NCBI GenBank assembly: GCA_030538255.1
Contig: JAUNUI010000003.1
Span: 1 to 51,247 of the forward strand
Length of the DNA stretch: 51,247 nt
Direction: 5' to 3'
Source of the DNA: Pelistega sp.
GTDB lineage: Bacteria; Pseudomonadota; Gammaproteobacteria; Burkholderiales; Burkholderiaceae_B
Position numbers and translations under genes: made by a program. The stretch's first letter is position 1; each line of letters begins with the position of its first letter. The notes under the pieces are model-generated. The model was not told the origin of the DNA, made no database searches, and saw only the letters and a list, made by a program, of their open reading frames with translations. Of the stretch, positions 1 through 9,447 are shown piece after piece.

Positions 1-84
1 TATTACGCAGGTATGTATTACGCGGGTATTAAAATAGGCGCGCAACTTACTAGAATGCGTCTCACGCTTAGCTCACAGTCCAAA

Positions 85-876
85 CTATTTCTTTAACTTT
101 AAAATCTTAGTGCACACCCCACGCATCATATCCACTTCTTCTTGCGTCATATGACAACGATTAAAGAGATAGCGCATGCGTGGCATGAGTTTCTTGGGCC
201 GTGCAGGGTTGAGGAAATCTAAGTGAATCATGGCTTCTTGCCAATGCTCGATAAAAGCCCCCACTTGGGCTTGTGGGGCTAAGGCTTGATTGATGGAGAG
301 TGCCCCTTCTTCCTGAGCAAGTTGCGTCATCACCTGAGCGGGGTCCCAAGGTTGCGCCGCTCCAGCCGAACCATACGCATAACGCAACTCCCAGGCCGCC
401 AATTGCAGAGCCTGCGCCACATTCAGTGAGCTATATTCAGGATTGGCAGGGATATGGCAGATACGATGGCAACGACTAATTTCCTCATTATCCAAGCCAA
501 TCCGCTCAGGTCCTAGAATAATCGCCACCTCCGCCTGTTGATCCGAAACCAAGTGCGATTGTGCTTCCACCGCCGCATGGCGGACATCCAAGACAGGTGG
601 GCCCATATCACGGTTGCGCGCGGTGAGGGCAAAAGACAAGGTCACAGGCGCCAAGGCCTCGCTTAAGGAATCACAAATCGTTGCTTGCTCTAAGACATCG
701 GCCGCACCACTGGCCAAGGCAATCGCTTCAGGGTGTTGTAAAAAGCCCTTATCCTTAGGGGCGGCCAGAACTAATTGAGTAAACCCCATGGTTTTGAGCG
801 CACGAGCCGCTGAGCCCACATTGCCTGGATGGCTGGTACCCAGCATAATAAAACGAGTGCGAGCAAAAATATCCAC
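85..876 (-). CDS. trmJ: tRNA (cytidine/uridine-32-2'-O)-methyltransferase TrmJ
   Basis: SPOUT-class RNA methyltransferase that methylates the ribose of nucleotide 32 in the anticodon loop of several tRNAs in the cytosol, using S-adenosylmethionine. The 263-residue protein opens with the family N-terminus, including GNVGSAARALKTMG (about residues 18-31). It has the C-terminal knot motifs ILGPERIGLDNEE and NPEYSSLNVAQALQL, which form the trefoil-knot AdoMet pocket. Length is normal for the family. The ATG at 876 is kept because the conserved ARTRFIMLGTSHPGNVGSAAR segment follows directly. It is transcribed away from suhB, across about 320 bp. TrmH/SpoU-type relatives are the alternative, but the NPEYSSLN motif favours TrmJ. 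Confidence 0.93.
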   Translation of the reverse strand: MDIFARTRFIMLGTSHPGNVGSAARALKTMGFTQLVLAAPKDKGFLQHPEAIALASGAADVLEQATICDSLSEALAPVTLSFALTARNRDMGPPVLDVRHAAVEAQSHLVSDQQAEVAIILGPERIGLDNEEISRCHRICHIPANPEYSSLNVAQALQLAAWELRYAYGSAGAAQPWDPAQVMTQLAQEEGALSINQALAPQAQVGAFIEHWQEAMIHLDFLNPARPKKLMPRMRYLFNRCHMTQEEVDMMRGVCTKILKLKK

Positions 877-914
877 GATCTTTTTCCTAAAAATGCGCTA
901 AACAATTAACAACA

Positions 915-1018
915 ATCAATAATAAAACAAGCTCTACAAGCGAAACAATGGCTATCAAGCAAGCAGGCCAAGTAAGCTAAACAGGCTAAGCAAGTGAAAC
1001 TATCAATAATAAAACAAG
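915..1018. repeat. Imperfect direct repeat in trmJ–suhB intergenic region
   Basis: The 321 bp between trmJ and the suhB start holds no gene I can support. It is A-rich on the plus strand. ATCAATAATAAAACAAG occurs at 915-931 and again at 1002-1018, separated by repeated AAGCAAG/AGGCTAAG/CAAGTGAAAC words. A promoter for trmJ (minus) and one for suhB (plus) must lie here, but I see no convincing -35/-10 pair. Confidence 0.5.
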
Positions 1019-1197
1019 AAAACTTAAAAAATCACTCAGTAAAGCTAAACCTCGTGACAAAACCCACTAAAAACCGCTGAAACTTGCGGCCGATAAATTT
1101 CCTAACAAAAATTATCCAACAAAGCAGGGTTTTAGCTAGTATATGGGCGCATAGTCCTTTAAAATGTCAGTTTTACAGATCCTTTAGCAGAATTAAC

Positions 1198-1983
1198 ATG
1201 CATCCCATGCTCTCTATGGCCATTAAGGCCGCAAGACGCGCTGGCGCCATTATTAACCGTGCCAGTTTAGAATTAGAAAAAGTTCAAGTCGCCCGCAAAG
1301 GCCCGAGCGACTATGTAACGGACATTGACCGTGCAGCCGAAGTTGCCATTATAGACATCCTGAAAGACGCCTACCCCGATCATAGCTTTCTCGGTGAAGA
1401 AACAGGTATGACTAAGGGCAATAAGGAAGAGCCAGAATACCAATGGATTATTGATCCTCTTGATGGTACCAAGAACTTTGTACATGGCTTTCCGGAGTAT
1501 GCGATTTCTATCGCCTTATTCCATAAGGGCCAATGTCAGCACGCGCTGGTGTTCGACCCGAACCGTAATGAGATGTTCACGGCGAGCCGTGGCGGTGGTG
1601 CCTTTTTAAATGATCGCCGTATTCGCGTCAGTAACCGTATTCGCTTAAGCGAAGCCTTGATTTCAGGTCGCTTCCCATCAGTCGCTGGCCATACCCGTGC
1701 AGGTAGCACACGCTTTCATAACCTGGTTGACCAAAGCAGTGGTTTCCGTCGTTTAGGCTCTACTGTGCTAGAGCTCACTTGGGTGGCTTGTGGTCGCCTT
1801 GATGGTTACTGCGGTGTGAACCTACAAGCCTGGGACTTAGCGGCAGGTACCTTATTGGTGCTTGAAGCAGGTGGCTTAATTGGTGACTTCGAAGGTGAGC
1901 AAGGCTGGATGCGTACAGGTAACGTCCTCGCTGCCGCACCGAAACTCTTCCCACAACTTGTGGCCGCTATTCAAGAAGATTAA
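1198..1983 (+). CDS. suhB: Inositol-1-monophosphatase family protein SuhB
   Basis: Mg2+-dependent phosphatase of the IMPase/FIG superfamily. It hydrolyses inositol phosphates in vitro and in E. coli acts as a Nus-factor partner in rRNA antitermination. The 261 residues show the three metal-site motifs: GEET, the WIIDPLDGTKNFVHG block (Asp-Pro-x-Asp-Gly-Thr), and WDLAAGTLLVLEAGG near the C-terminus. The frame stays open upstream to a TTG at 1084, but the ATG at 1198 gives the normal family N-terminus (MHPMLSMAIKAARRAG) and length. The 38 extra upstream residues look non-conserved. A paralogous phosphatase such as CysQ is less likely, because the sequence follows the betaproteobacterial SuhB pattern. 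Confidence 0.92.
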   Translation: MHPMLSMAIKAARRAGAIINRASLELEKVQVARKGPSDYVTDIDRAAEVAIIDILKDAYPDHSFLGEETGMTKGNKEEPEYQWIIDPLDGTKNFVHGFPEYAISIALFHKGQCQHALVFDPNRNEMFTASRGGGAFLNDRRIRVSNRIRLSEALISGRFPSVAGHTRAGSTRFHNLVDQSSGFRRLGSTVLELTWVACGRLDGYCGVNLQAWDLAAGTLLVLEAGGLIGDFEGEQGWMRTGNVLAAAPKLFPQLVAAIQED

Positions 1984-2122
1984 GTAAGCATCAAGTCAAC
2001 TATGGCTCATCAGCTTTGGTGTCATGACGCTGAGTTGAAGTAATAAGACTGAGTCAAAGTAGTTGAACTGATGATTCTCATTCGCCTGAACATACTCAGG
2101 TTCACCACTGAGCAAGAATTAC

Positions 2123-2974
2123 ATGGAACAATTTTGGTTTTTAATTAAAGCAGCTTTCCTTGGTTTAGTCGAAGGCTTAACCGAGTTTTTGCCGATTTCA
2201 AGTACCGCCCACCTTTTGATCATTGGGGATTGGATTAATTTCGATACAGGTCAATACAAGGTTTATGAGATTGTCATCCAACTGGGCTCTATCTTAGCCG
2301 TGATGTGGATCTTCCGTGAGCGCTTAATCCAATTAATTAAGGGCTTCTTCACGGGTGACCGCACCGAGATGCTGTTTGTGCGGAATCTCTTGCTCGCCTT
2401 CTTGCCGGCGGCGATTATTGGCTTGCTCCTAATTAATTTTATTAGTAGCTTACTTGACGGCAAGTTTATGGTGTATGCCTTCACCTTGGTGATTGGTGGT
2501 CTGATTATGCTGTGGGTAGAGCGTCGTCCAGATATGGCCAAGCATGGCGCGATGAATGAAGCCGAGCTTGAGCATAAGACAGTACGCTTAGAGGATATTA
2601 CCTGGAAGCAAGCCTTGATTGTGGGCTTTGCTCAGTGCTTAGCGATGATTCCTGGTACCTCACGTTCAGGCGCAACGATTATTGCGGGTATGTTTGCAGG
2701 TCTACATCGTAAGACCGCAACAGAGTTCTCTTTCTTCTTAGCCATGCCGACCATGATTGCGGCAACTGCTTTAAGCTTGTATAAGTACGGTGGTCAGTTG
2801 TCTGAAGATAATATCTGGGCGGTGGTGATTGGCTTTATCGTGGCTTTTATCAGTGCCTTATTCTTAGTACGCGCCTTGTTACGCTTTATCTCACAATACT
2901 CATATCGTCCATTCGCCTGGTACCGAATTGCCTTTGGTTTAGTGGTGGGCCTATGGGCGTATGGTTTATTGTAA
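2123..2974 (+). CDS. uppP: Undecaprenyl-diphosphatase UppP (BacA)
   Basis: Integral membrane enzyme that removes a phosphate from undecaprenyl diphosphate. This recycles the C55 lipid carrier used for peptidoglycan and for the glycans made further right in this window. The 283 residues show the two diagnostic motifs: EGLTEFLPISSTAH near the N-terminus and GTSRSGATI in the second half. The rest consists of hydrophobic helices. Length is standard for the family. It follows suhB by about 140 bp on the same strand and is followed by a strong intrinsic terminator at 3137-3189. Confidence 0.95.
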   Translation: MEQFWFLIKAAFLGLVEGLTEFLPISSTAHLLIIGDWINFDTGQYKVYEIVIQLGSILAVMWIFRERLIQLIKGFFTGDRTEMLFVRNLLLAFLPAAIIGLLLINFISSLLDGKFMVYAFTLVIGGLIMLWVERRPDMAKHGAMNEAELEHKTVRLEDITWKQALIVGFAQCLAMIPGTSRSGATIIAGMFAGLHRKTATEFSFFLAMPTMIAATALSLYKYGGQLSEDNIWAVVIGFIVAFISALFLVRALLRFISQYSYRPFAWYRIAFGLVVGLWAYGLL

Positions 2975-3121
2975 ACCTGAGTTTTGAGCTGTTTTTAAGC
3001 TGAATTCTAAGGATGAAATTGCAAGCTGAGTTTGTAGTAGATCTCGCGAGTCGATTGAATGACTTGAGCGTAAGCGTGTAAGAAGATGGACTCGCTAACT
3101 CATTATTGATTCGGCTAGGCA

Positions 3122-4171
3122 TTAAAGACTTAAATAAATCGGTGTTATTGTGTCGTTCTCCCACGGCAGTAATGACACCGATTTTTTTTCTATTTTTAAA
3201 AAGCCAGCGCGTGGCTGTTGTGGGACGTGGTCTAGGTCCCAGTCGGGAAGGACAATACGGGGTATACCTAGAGTTGGCAGTCGATGTAAAGCAGGCTTAT
3301 GGGTATGGCCATGAATCATTAGCGCAGGTAATTCACCGAGCTTGGCTTGCACCGCACGTAAAGCCTGTTCAATCGCGGGCTCATTCACATCGTAATAGAG
3401 ATTGGTGATATCGTCACTTATGTCGCCCTGCCGATGAGCGGCCTTATTTACGTCATCATTAACATCGTCTACTGGTGTAGTGGATTGCAAATCCGTCTGG
3501 AGATGGCGGCTGTCAGCTTCAGTCATGTCTTGCTTATTTGCTACTAAGTCTTGAGCGTGTGAACGAGTACTACCTTGTGCTATTTTAGCTCCCTGGTTTT
3601 GCTTAGCGGCAGCCACCTTGCGTTGCGAGCGCTGGCTCATAGAGCGAGCATAGCGAGCGATGGCTTGGCGTACAGTACGTGGCAAGCTAAGGAAGAGGGC
3701 TTGAATACGCGGGTTGCGTAATTTACGGCGTAAGGCCATATAGCGTACATCATCGATGCAGAATTCATCGCCATGGCAGATATACAGTAGCCCCGCATCG
3801 CTTCTAATCAATGTTTCGGCTGGCAGTAGTTGTACGCCTAGATATTGGCAGAGCTGCTGGCCGATTAAGAAATCACGATTACCGTGGATAAAGTGGACAG
3901 GAATCTTCTTGGCGCAAGCTCGGAAAGCCTCTAAAGCTTCGGCCAACCAAGGCTGTGGATTACGTAAGGCGACATCATCCCCAAACCAGACGTTGAATAT
4001 ATCACCAGGCAGGATCAAGGCATCGGCCTTGGCTTCAGCTTCTTTAAGAAAACGATAGAAGGCCTGATTAGTGCGCATAATACTTGGCCCCAGATGAATA
4101 TCTGAGGCCAAGTAGAGAGTGCCTGTGAGTGTTAATGGCTGCATAGATAGTTGCATCAAGCGAGTCGTCAT
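3122..4171 (-). CDS. lpxH: UDP-2,3-diacylglucosamine diphosphatase LpxH, with insertion
   Basis: Peripheral membrane calcineurin-type phosphoesterase of lipid A synthesis. It cleaves UDP-2,3-diacylglucosamine to lipid X and UMP. Metal-ligand motifs are all present: SDIHLGP (about residues 23-29), GDIFNVWFGDD (56-66), HGNRD (96-100), HGDEF (133-137) and HGHTHKP (287-293). At 349 residues it is about 100 longer than typical LpxH. The excess lies between about residues 185 and 262, replacing the usual short helix, and is hydrophilic with repeated DDVN/DVN words. A C-terminal tail read across the uppP terminator adds a little more. The start at 4171 is plausible, with in-frame ATGs at codons 6 and 10 as alternatives. 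The enzyme is probably active, since the core motifs are untouched. Confidence 0.9.
   Translation of the reverse strand: MTTRLMQLSMQPLTLTGTLYLASDIHLGPSIMRTNQAFYRFLKEAEAKADALILPGDIFNVWFGDDVALRNPQPWLAEALEAFRACAKKIPVHFIHGNRDFLIGQQLCQYLGVQLLPAETLIRSDAGLLYICHGDEFCIDDVRYMALRRKLRNPRIQALFLSLPRTVRQAIARYARSMSQRSQRKVAAAKQNQGAKIAQGSTRSHAQDLVANKQDMTEADSRHLQTDLQSTTPVDDVNDDVNKAAHRQGDISDDITNLYYDVNEPAIEQALRAVQAKLGELPALMIHGHTHKPALHRLPTLGIPRIVLPDWDLDHVPQQPRAGFLKIEKKSVSLLPWENDTITPIYLSL
3137..3189 (+). terminator. Intrinsic terminator downstream of uppP, inside lpxH 3' end
   Basis: A 9-bp perfect stem (AATCGGTGT at 3137-3145 with ACACCGATT at 3175-3183), extended by further pairing inward, is followed by a run of eight T on the plus strand. 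It fits termination of the uppP transcript. It lies wholly inside the last codons of the convergent lpxH gene, so the lpxH C-terminal tail is encoded by terminator sequence. Confidence 0.75.
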
Positions 4172-4203
4172 TAATAACAGGAAGGTGTGAGAAACTGAAA
4201 GCG

Positions 4204-4293
4204 GCCCGTTAAGTTAAAGCCCATTAAGTTAAAGCCCGGTAAGTTAAAAACCGGTAAGCTAAAGTCCCTTAAACTAAAGCCCATCTAGCTAAA
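4204..4293. repeat. Six tandem 15-bp degenerate repeats upstream of lpxH
   Basis: Six consecutive 15-bp units fill exactly 90 bp. The first three are GCCCGTTAAGTTAAA, GCCCATTAAGTTAAA and GCCCGGTAAGTTAAA. The next three drift but keep the phase and the final TAA/TAAA. They lie between the lpxH start and the cyclophilin 3' end, so they fall in the lpxH leader or promoter. The length is a multiple of three, but no gene spans it. Confidence 0.85.
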
Positions 4294-4365
4294 TAGTCAC
4301 TTCTAATCTTAGTCATATAGACTGGCAAGATTAGACGAGCCATATGCTTTCAGCATCACAACAAC

Positions 4366-4977
4366 TTACTCAGCAACAGTCGCTTTAGTGATCACAACGT
4401 CTTCACGTGGCACGTCTTGGTGGAAGCCTTTGTTACCTGTAGCTACACCTTCAATCGCGTCAACCACTTCAGTGCCTTCAACTACTTTACCGAATACCGC
4501 ATAACCCCAACCTTGTGCAGTTGGTGCTGTGTGGTTGAGGAAGTCGTTGTTATTGCTATTGATGAAGAACTGGGCGCTAGCAGAGTGTGGATCGCTAGTA
4601 CGAGCCATGGCAATGGTGTATTTATCATTGGCTAGACCGTTATTCGCTTCGTTCTGAATAGGGGCTTTCGTGGCTTTTTCTTTCATGCCAGGCTCAAAAC
4701 CGCCGCCTTGAATCATAAAGCGCTTAATCACGCGGTGAAAAATCACGCCATCATAGTGACCGTCTTTCACATAGCTGATGAAGTTAGCTGTGGTGGCAGG
4801 GGCTTTCTCAGCGTTCAATTCTAAGACGATATTACCGTGATTGGTTTCTAATGTAACGCGTGGATTTGCACTCATTGTACTGGTTTCCTTAGTAGTGTTA
4901 GTGGTTTGTGCATGCGCAGGACTTAAGGCGACTGCCGTGAGAACTGCTGCACCGAGAAGTTGTTTAATGAATAACAT
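4366..4977 (-). CDS. Exported cyclophilin-type peptidyl-prolyl cis-trans isomerase
   Basis: Catalyses cis-trans isomerisation of X-Pro bonds, here probably in the periplasm. The N-terminus [19 protein letters not shown], ending at AHAQ, is a typical Sec signal peptide. The cyclophilin domain starts around [15 protein letters not shown]. It contains the active-site block [13 protein letters not shown], the QFFIN segment and the C-terminal [11 protein letters not shown]. The frame continues upstream, but the ATG at 4977 directly precedes the signal peptide. ATGs at 4992 and 5004 overlap the upstream TPR gene and are alternatives. The mature part resembles cytosolic PpiB more than PpiA, so I give no symbol. 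It sits 4 bp after the TPR gene and is probably co-transcribed with it. Confidence 0.9.
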   Translation of the reverse strand: MLFIKQLLGAAVLTAVALSPAHAQTTNTTKETSTMSANPRVTLETNHGNIVLELNAEKAPATTANFISYVKDGHYDGVIFHRVIKRFMIQGGGFEPGMKEKATKAPIQNEANNGLANDKYTIAMARTSDPHSASAQFFINSNNNDFLNHTAPTAQGWGYAVFGKVVEGTEVVDAIEGVATGNKGFHQDVPREDVVITKATVAE

Positions 4978-4981
4978 AGCT

Positions 4982-5806
4982 TTAACGTCCATGTAAAATG
5001 TCATTGGTTTTTCTAGCGGGTTCAGCCGCCGCAGAGACACCTTGACGGCGTGCTTGGCTAAATGACTGATTAGCTAGCTGGGTATAGATAAGTCCAATAT
5101 TGTGATTTGCAATAGCATAATTTGGGCGAATGGCTAAAGCCATCTTCACTGACTCCAGCGCTTGCTCAGGTAGACCCGCTTGCATCTGCAGTGCGGCCAT
5201 ATTATTCCATGGTTCAGCTAACTCAGGATATTTATAGGCCATATCGCGGTAGATCTCTAGGGCCTTAGCACGATCACCCTTGCCCGCATAAGCACGCGCT
5301 TCTAAGAAAATCAATTGAACATCCGTCGTTGGGTTGGCAATATTGCCGGCAGGTCGCTTTAATTTTGCGATTTCAATCAGAGCACTATCGAAGTGTCCAG
5401 AATTAATGAGGCGATTAATGCGAGAGGCCGCTGCGGTGGGGGATTCAGGAATTCTGGTATCCACACTTGGCTCTAGCTTTTTCATAAAATTGGCCACGGT
5501 TTGAGAGCCGCCTTCGGGAGGGGGCTCAAAGCCAGTGATATGCTGTGTATTCGGCGTAATAGTACCGATTGACACGGGTTCAGCTAGCACATTATCCGTC
5601 GTAAGTTGACGTAACTCCGCTTCACTCGCCGTCTCGCCAAGCCCACCTTCCACGGGTGGAATATTAACAGGCACAGCGTTCTCAGGTACAGAAGGCAGGT
5701 CAAACTCCGGCACAAACTGTGCATGTGCGACAGGCGCGAGGACGGCGAGGGGTGTTGCTACCATAAGGCTGGTCGCCAAGATGAGACGTGAAAAATAATG
5801 ACTCAC
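4982..5806 (-). CDS. Secreted tetratricopeptide-repeat protein
   Basis: A 274-residue protein with a clear signal peptide (hydrophobic core [18 protein letters not shown], cleavage after AHA about residue 29). A proline/glutamate-rich stretch of about 90 residues follows. From about residue 125 there are helical repeats with TPR spacing, the clearest being [20 protein letters not shown] and the [17 protein letters not shown] segment. TPR domains mediate protein-protein contacts. The export signal places it in the periplasm. No catalytic motif is visible and I do not recognise a named family. It lies 4 bp upstream of the exported cyclophilin, suggesting a joint role in envelope protein handling (inference). 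Confidence 0.85.
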   Translation of the reverse strand: MSHYFSRLILATSLMVATPLAVLAPVAHAQFVPEFDLPSVPENAVPVNIPPVEGGLGETASEAELRQLTTDNVLAEPVSIGTITPNTQHITGFEPPPEGGSQTVANFMKKLEPSVDTRIPESPTAAASRINRLINSGHFDSALIEIAKLKRPAGNIANPTTDVQLIFLEARAYAGKGDRAKALEIYRDMAYKYPELAEPWNNMAALQMQAGLPEQALESVKMALAIRPNYAIANHNIGLIYTQLANQSFSQARRQGVSAAAEPARKTNDILHGR

Positions 5807-5988
5807 GACAACTCCAGAAAAAATTTCTCGCTACAATGATGCAACGAACAAATTGGATTGTTATACTTAATACCTTGCTATTTTAGCCTTAGATTGAGGA
5901 TTGCAGATACAATCTAAGGATATCCTTCTGTAAATATTTTTATCTGTAGCCTAGACTTGGTCGCTGTGGCGATATTTGGCTGTGCTAA

Positions 5989-6024
5989 ATAGCTATCAGT
6001 ATAGCCATCAGCATAGCCATCAAG
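5989..6024. repeat. Three tandem 12-bp repeats upstream of cysS
   Basis: ATAGCTATCAGT, ATAGCCATCAGC and ATAGCCATCAAG follow each other without a gap, in the divergent region between the TPR gene and cysS. The rest of 5807-6100 (294 bp) is A+T-rich and must hold promoters in both directions. I see no gene in it. Confidence 0.7.
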
Positions 6025-6100
6025 ATCGCTTTTTCCTTAAATTAGCCCTTGATGCCTTACCGCTGATTGATGACCGAATGCTTGGCTTAACTTTTTTACT

Positions 6101-7546
6101 ATGCAAATCTATAATTCACTCACACGCCAGAAAGACCCCTTAAAACCTGTTGAGCCCAATAAAATTCGGATGTATGTCTGCGGCATGACGGTGTATGACT
6201 TCTGTCACTTGGGCCATGCGCGTATGTTGGTGAGTTTTGATGTGGTGCAGCGTTGGTTACGGAACCGTGGCTATGAAGTCACCTATGTACGCAATGTCAC
6301 CGATATTGATGACAAAATTATTCGCCGAGCCGTAGCCACCAATAAGCGCCTGCATGAGGTAACGAGCTTTTTCACTGAAGCGATGCATGCCGATGAGCGT
6401 GCTTTAGGGGTACAGGCGCCTGACCATGAACCACGTGCCACTATGCACGTGCCAGGTATGCTACAAATTATTAATGATCTTGAGAAAAAAGGCCTCGCCT
6501 ACCAAGCCGACGACGGCGATGTGAACTTTGCTGTGCGTAAGTTTGAAGGTTACGGTAAATTATCCGGTCGCTCCTTAGATGATTTACGTGCCGGTGAGCG
6601 CGTGGCAATCTCTGATAGTAAGAAAGACCCCTTAGATTTTGTGCTCTGGAAAGCCGCTAAAGTCGATGAGCCTGAGGATTCGAAGTGGGACTCGATGTAT
6701 GGTGTAGGGCGCCCAGGTTGGCATATTGAATGTTCGGCCATGAGTAAGGAATTGCTTGGTCTACCTCTCGATATTCATGGTGGTGGCCCTGACTTAAAAT
6801 TCCCCCACCATGAGAATGAGATCGCCCAGACTGAAGGCGCTTATGGTGGTTCGCTAGCGAATACTTGGATGCATTGTGGTCCTTTAATGGTGGACAATGA
6901 CAAGATGAGTAAGTCGCTCGGCAATTTCCGTACCATCCGCCAGACCATTGGTGCGGGCGAGGTGGATGCAGAGCAGGCAGAGTATCCATTCAACCTGCGT
7001 GAAGCCGAGATGTTGCGCTTTTTTATTGTGCGTAATCATTATCGTAGCGCGCAGAATTTTACACCAGACAATCTGTATGATGCGCAAGCCGCCGTCGACC
7101 GCCTATACCAGACCCTTCATAATGTCGGCGTGGAAGAGGCGGAGATTGATTGGGAACAAGACTATGCTAAGTCCTTCGCCCAGGCGATGGATGATGATTT
7201 TAATTCAGCCTTGGCGGTGAGCGTCCTCTTTGAGATGAATACTGAGGTGAATCGCACGAAATCGGCAGCGCTAGCGGGGCAGATGCGTGCCTTAGGTGGT
7301 TTATTAGGATTGTTACAGCAAGAGCCTGCACAGTATTTACGCTCAGTGACGCGTTATACTCGTAGTGGTGTCAGTAGCAGTGAAGCAATCGATGAGGTGC
7401 GTATCCAAGCCTTAATTGATGAGCGCACACAAGCAAAACAAGATAAGAATTTTGCCCGTGCCGATGAAATCCGTGCCGAACTGAAGGCCGCTGGTGTTGA
7501 GTTAGAAGATAAGCCAGGTGGGCTAACACAGTGGCGCCGAGTGTAA
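6101..7546 (+). CDS. cysS: Cysteinyl-tRNA synthetase
   Basis: Class I aminoacyl-tRNA synthetase that charges tRNA-Cys in the cytosol. The 481 residues begin [16 protein letters not shown] and show the zinc ligand Cys in [10 protein letters not shown], the HIGH-type motif as HLGH, the second zinc block [10 protein letters not shown], the zinc ligands in [10 protein letters not shown], and the KMSKS motif as KMSKSLGN. The C-terminal helical domain ends normally with the conserved PGGLTQWRR-type tail. Length fits the family, and the ATG at 6101 gives the standard N-terminus. An AlkA-type glycosylase gene follows at 37 bp, so the two may share a transcript. Confidence 0.97.
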   Translation: MQIYNSLTRQKDPLKPVEPNKIRMYVCGMTVYDFCHLGHARMLVSFDVVQRWLRNRGYEVTYVRNVTDIDDKIIRRAVATNKRLHEVTSFFTEAMHADERALGVQAPDHEPRATMHVPGMLQIINDLEKKGLAYQADDGDVNFAVRKFEGYGKLSGRSLDDLRAGERVAISDSKKDPLDFVLWKAAKVDEPEDSKWDSMYGVGRPGWHIECSAMSKELLGLPLDIHGGGPDLKFPHHENEIAQTEGAYGGSLANTWMHCGPLMVDNDKMSKSLGNFRTIRQTIGAGEVDAEQAEYPFNLREAEMLRFFIVRNHYRSAQNFTPDNLYDAQAAVDRLYQTLHNVGVEEAEIDWEQDYAKSFAQAMDDDFNSALAVSVLFEMNTEVNRTKSAALAGQMRALGGLLGLLQQEPAQYLRSVTRYTRSGVSSSEAIDEVRIQALIDERTQAKQDKNFARADEIRAELKAAGVELEDKPGGLTQWRRV

Positions 7547-7583
7547 TATAAGAAACATCGAATAATCTATCGAGTAAATTCGT

Positions 7584-8228
7584 ATGATAAGTGAGAGTGG
7601 TGTCAAGCCTGACTATTGGGAGCAGGCCGTAGAGACGTTGATCGCGCAAGATCGTGTGATGCGTAAATTAATTCCCCTACATCAAGAAGTCTGTTTAAAT
7701 GCAAAGCAAGGGGCATTTGTCGTCTTGGCGCGTGCCTTGATTGTGCAAAGAATGTCGGCGCTTAAGTCACAGCAAGTGTGGACGCAGTTTAAGAAGCTCT
7801 GTGGCAATAGCATGAACCCAGCAGGTGTTTTAAGCTTGGACGTAAAGCAGTTAAATGCAGCGGGTGTGACTAAGTTGAAGGCTGAGTGCTTATTAGACTT
7901 GGCCGATAGCTTTGCCAATAAGAAAGTGCAGCCGACACGTTGGTCGAAGATGGCCGATGAAGAAATTATCGCCGAATTAACCACGATTCGCGGGATTGGT
8001 ATCTGGACTGCGCAGATGTTCTTGATTTTTAATTTGCATCGTCCTGATGTACTGCCGTATGAAGATCCACGCCTGGTACAGGCGATTTCTACGCAATACT
8101 TTAGCGGTGAGCCCGTCTCACGCTATGAAATTAAGGAATTGGCGGAGAATTGGGCCCCTTGGCGTACGGTCGCTACTTGGTACTTATGGTGCAGTTTAAA
8201 TGCACACTCAACTAACAGTAAGCTATAA
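7584..8228 (+). CDS. DNA-3-methyladenine glycosylase II-type (HhH-GPD) protein
   Basis: Base-excision-repair glycosylase of the helix-hairpin-helix GPD superfamily, which removes alkylated bases from DNA. The hairpin is seen in TTIRGIGIWTAQMFLIF. The catalytic Asp lies in the following DVLPYEDPRLVQAI segment, aligning with the AlkA aspartate. The WAPWRTVATWYLW block is the conserved C-terminal helix pair. At 214 residues it lacks the N-terminal domain of E. coli AlkA and matches the short form common in Burkholderiales. It lies between cysS and accA on the same strand, 37 and 33 bp away. Confidence 0.9.
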   Translation: MISESGVKPDYWEQAVETLIAQDRVMRKLIPLHQEVCLNAKQGAFVVLARALIVQRMSALKSQQVWTQFKKLCGNSMNPAGVLSLDVKQLNAAGVTKLKAECLLDLADSFANKKVQPTRWSKMADEEIIAELTTIRGIGIWTAQMFLIFNLHRPDVLPYEDPRLVQAISTQYFSGEPVSRYEIKELAENWAPWRTVATWYLWCSLNAHSTNSKL

Positions 8229-8261
8229 TATTCAGTTACGAAATTAGGTAACATCACTACC

Positions 8262-9221
8262 ATGAAAAATATTTTTTTAGAATTCGAAAAACCAATCGAA
8301 GAGCTAGAGCAGAAGATTGAACAACTGCGCAATGTCTCTTCTGATTCAGCGGTAGATATTTCAGATGAAATCACGCGCTTACAGCAAAAGAGTGAAGCGC
8401 AAACGACAGCAGTCTATGCCAAGCTAAGCCCTTGGCAGACAGCGCTCGTGGCTCGTCATCCGCAACGTCCGTATACCATGGACTATATCAATGAAATCTT
8501 TACCGATTTCCATGAGCTACATGGTGACCGTATGTTTGCTGATGACCTCTCCATTATTGGCGGTCTTGCTCGCTTTAATGGTGAGGCCTGCATGGTGATT
8601 GGTCACCAGAAGGGGCGCGACACCAAAGAGCGCGCTAAGCGTAACTTCGGTATGCCGAAACCTGAAGGTTACCGTAAAGCCTTACGCATGATGCGCTTGG
8701 CCGAGAAATTCAACCTACCGATTTTCACCTTTATCGATACCCCAGGGGCCTATCCAGGTGTGGGTGCGGAAGAGCGTGGTCAATCGGAAGCGATTGGTCA
8801 TAATCTGTATGCTATGGCCGAGTTGAAAGTGCCGATTATCTCCACCATTATTGGTGAAGGCGGTTCAGGTGGCGCTCTAGCGATTGCTGTGGGTGATATG
8901 GTGCATATGTTGCAATACTCAACCTATGCTGTAATTTCCCCTGAAGGCTGTGCATCAATTTTATGGCGTAGTGCGGATAAGGCCTCATTAGCGGCGGAAG
9001 CCCTCGCGATTACCGCACCACGCTTATTAGAGTTGGAATTAATTGATAAGGTTGTGCCAGAGCCAATTGGTGGGGCACACCGTGATGTATCGGCCATGTG
9101 CAAGACCTTACGCCGTGTGCTCACCGAGTCACTACGTCAAGTGGAAGATTTAGATACGGCAGAGTTATTGGATCGACGTCTAGAGCGCTTAATGTCTTAT
9201 GGGCGTGTTCAAGAGAAATAA
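8262..9221 (+). CDS. accA: Acetyl-CoA carboxylase carboxyltransferase subunit alpha
   Basis: Alpha half of the carboxyltransferase that moves CO2 from biotin carboxyl carrier protein to acetyl-CoA, giving malonyl-CoA for fatty acid synthesis. It partners with AccD, which is not in this window. The 319 residues show the typical N-terminus [15 protein letters not shown], the [10 protein letters not shown] motif, and the CoA/oxyanion regions [19 protein letters not shown] and [12 protein letters not shown]. Start and length are standard. A good intrinsic terminator follows at 9402-9429, inside the frame that continues into tilS. Confidence 0.97.
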   Translation: MKNIFLEFEKPIEELEQKIEQLRNVSSDSAVDISDEITRLQQKSEAQTTAVYAKLSPWQTALVARHPQRPYTMDYINEIFTDFHELHGDRMFADDLSIIGGLARFNGEACMVIGHQKGRDTKERAKRNFGMPKPEGYRKALRMMRLAEKFNLPIFTFIDTPGAYPGVGAEERGQSEAIGHNLYAMAELKVPIISTIIGEGGSGGALAIAVGDMVHMLQYSTYAVISPEGCASILWRSADKASLAAEALAITAPRLLELELIDKVVPEPIGGAHRDVSAMCKTLRRVLTESLRQVEDLDTAELLDRRLERLMSYGRVQEK

Positions 9222-9401
9222 GTCTCAGACCGCTGCTGAGCATCCCCAGCAAGGTGGCTGCTTAGCGGGGTCTGAATTGCGAGCTGAGCTTGGCGACAAA
9301 GTCGATAGTAGAGTGGATCCTAGATTACAGATTGAGCATGCTGAGCAAGCTGCCCATACATCTCAGACTCAGCGATACAAACAAACTACTCAATCACCAT
9401 T

Positions 9402-9429
9402 AGCGTCTTTTCAGGAAGACGCTTTTTTA
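9402..9429 (+). terminator. Intrinsic terminator after accA
   Basis: Perfect 8-bp stem AGCGTCTT (9402-9409) / AAGACGCT (9416-9423), 6-base loop TTCAGG, then TTTTTT. It is a textbook rho-independent terminator 180 bp after accA. It lies within the long open frame upstream of the tilS core and therefore argues against the most upstream tilS starts. Confidence 0.8.
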
Positions 9430-9447
9430 TCGCGTGCGTTGGAGCGG

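Noticed and set aside
1084-1197. N-terminal extension of SuhB from a TTG
   Set aside because: No ribosome binding site and no similarity to IMPase N-termini; ATG at 1198 gives the standard length.
4204-4293. CRISPR-like array upstream of lpxH
   Set aside because: Units are contiguous 15-mers without spacers, so it is a plain tandem repeat.
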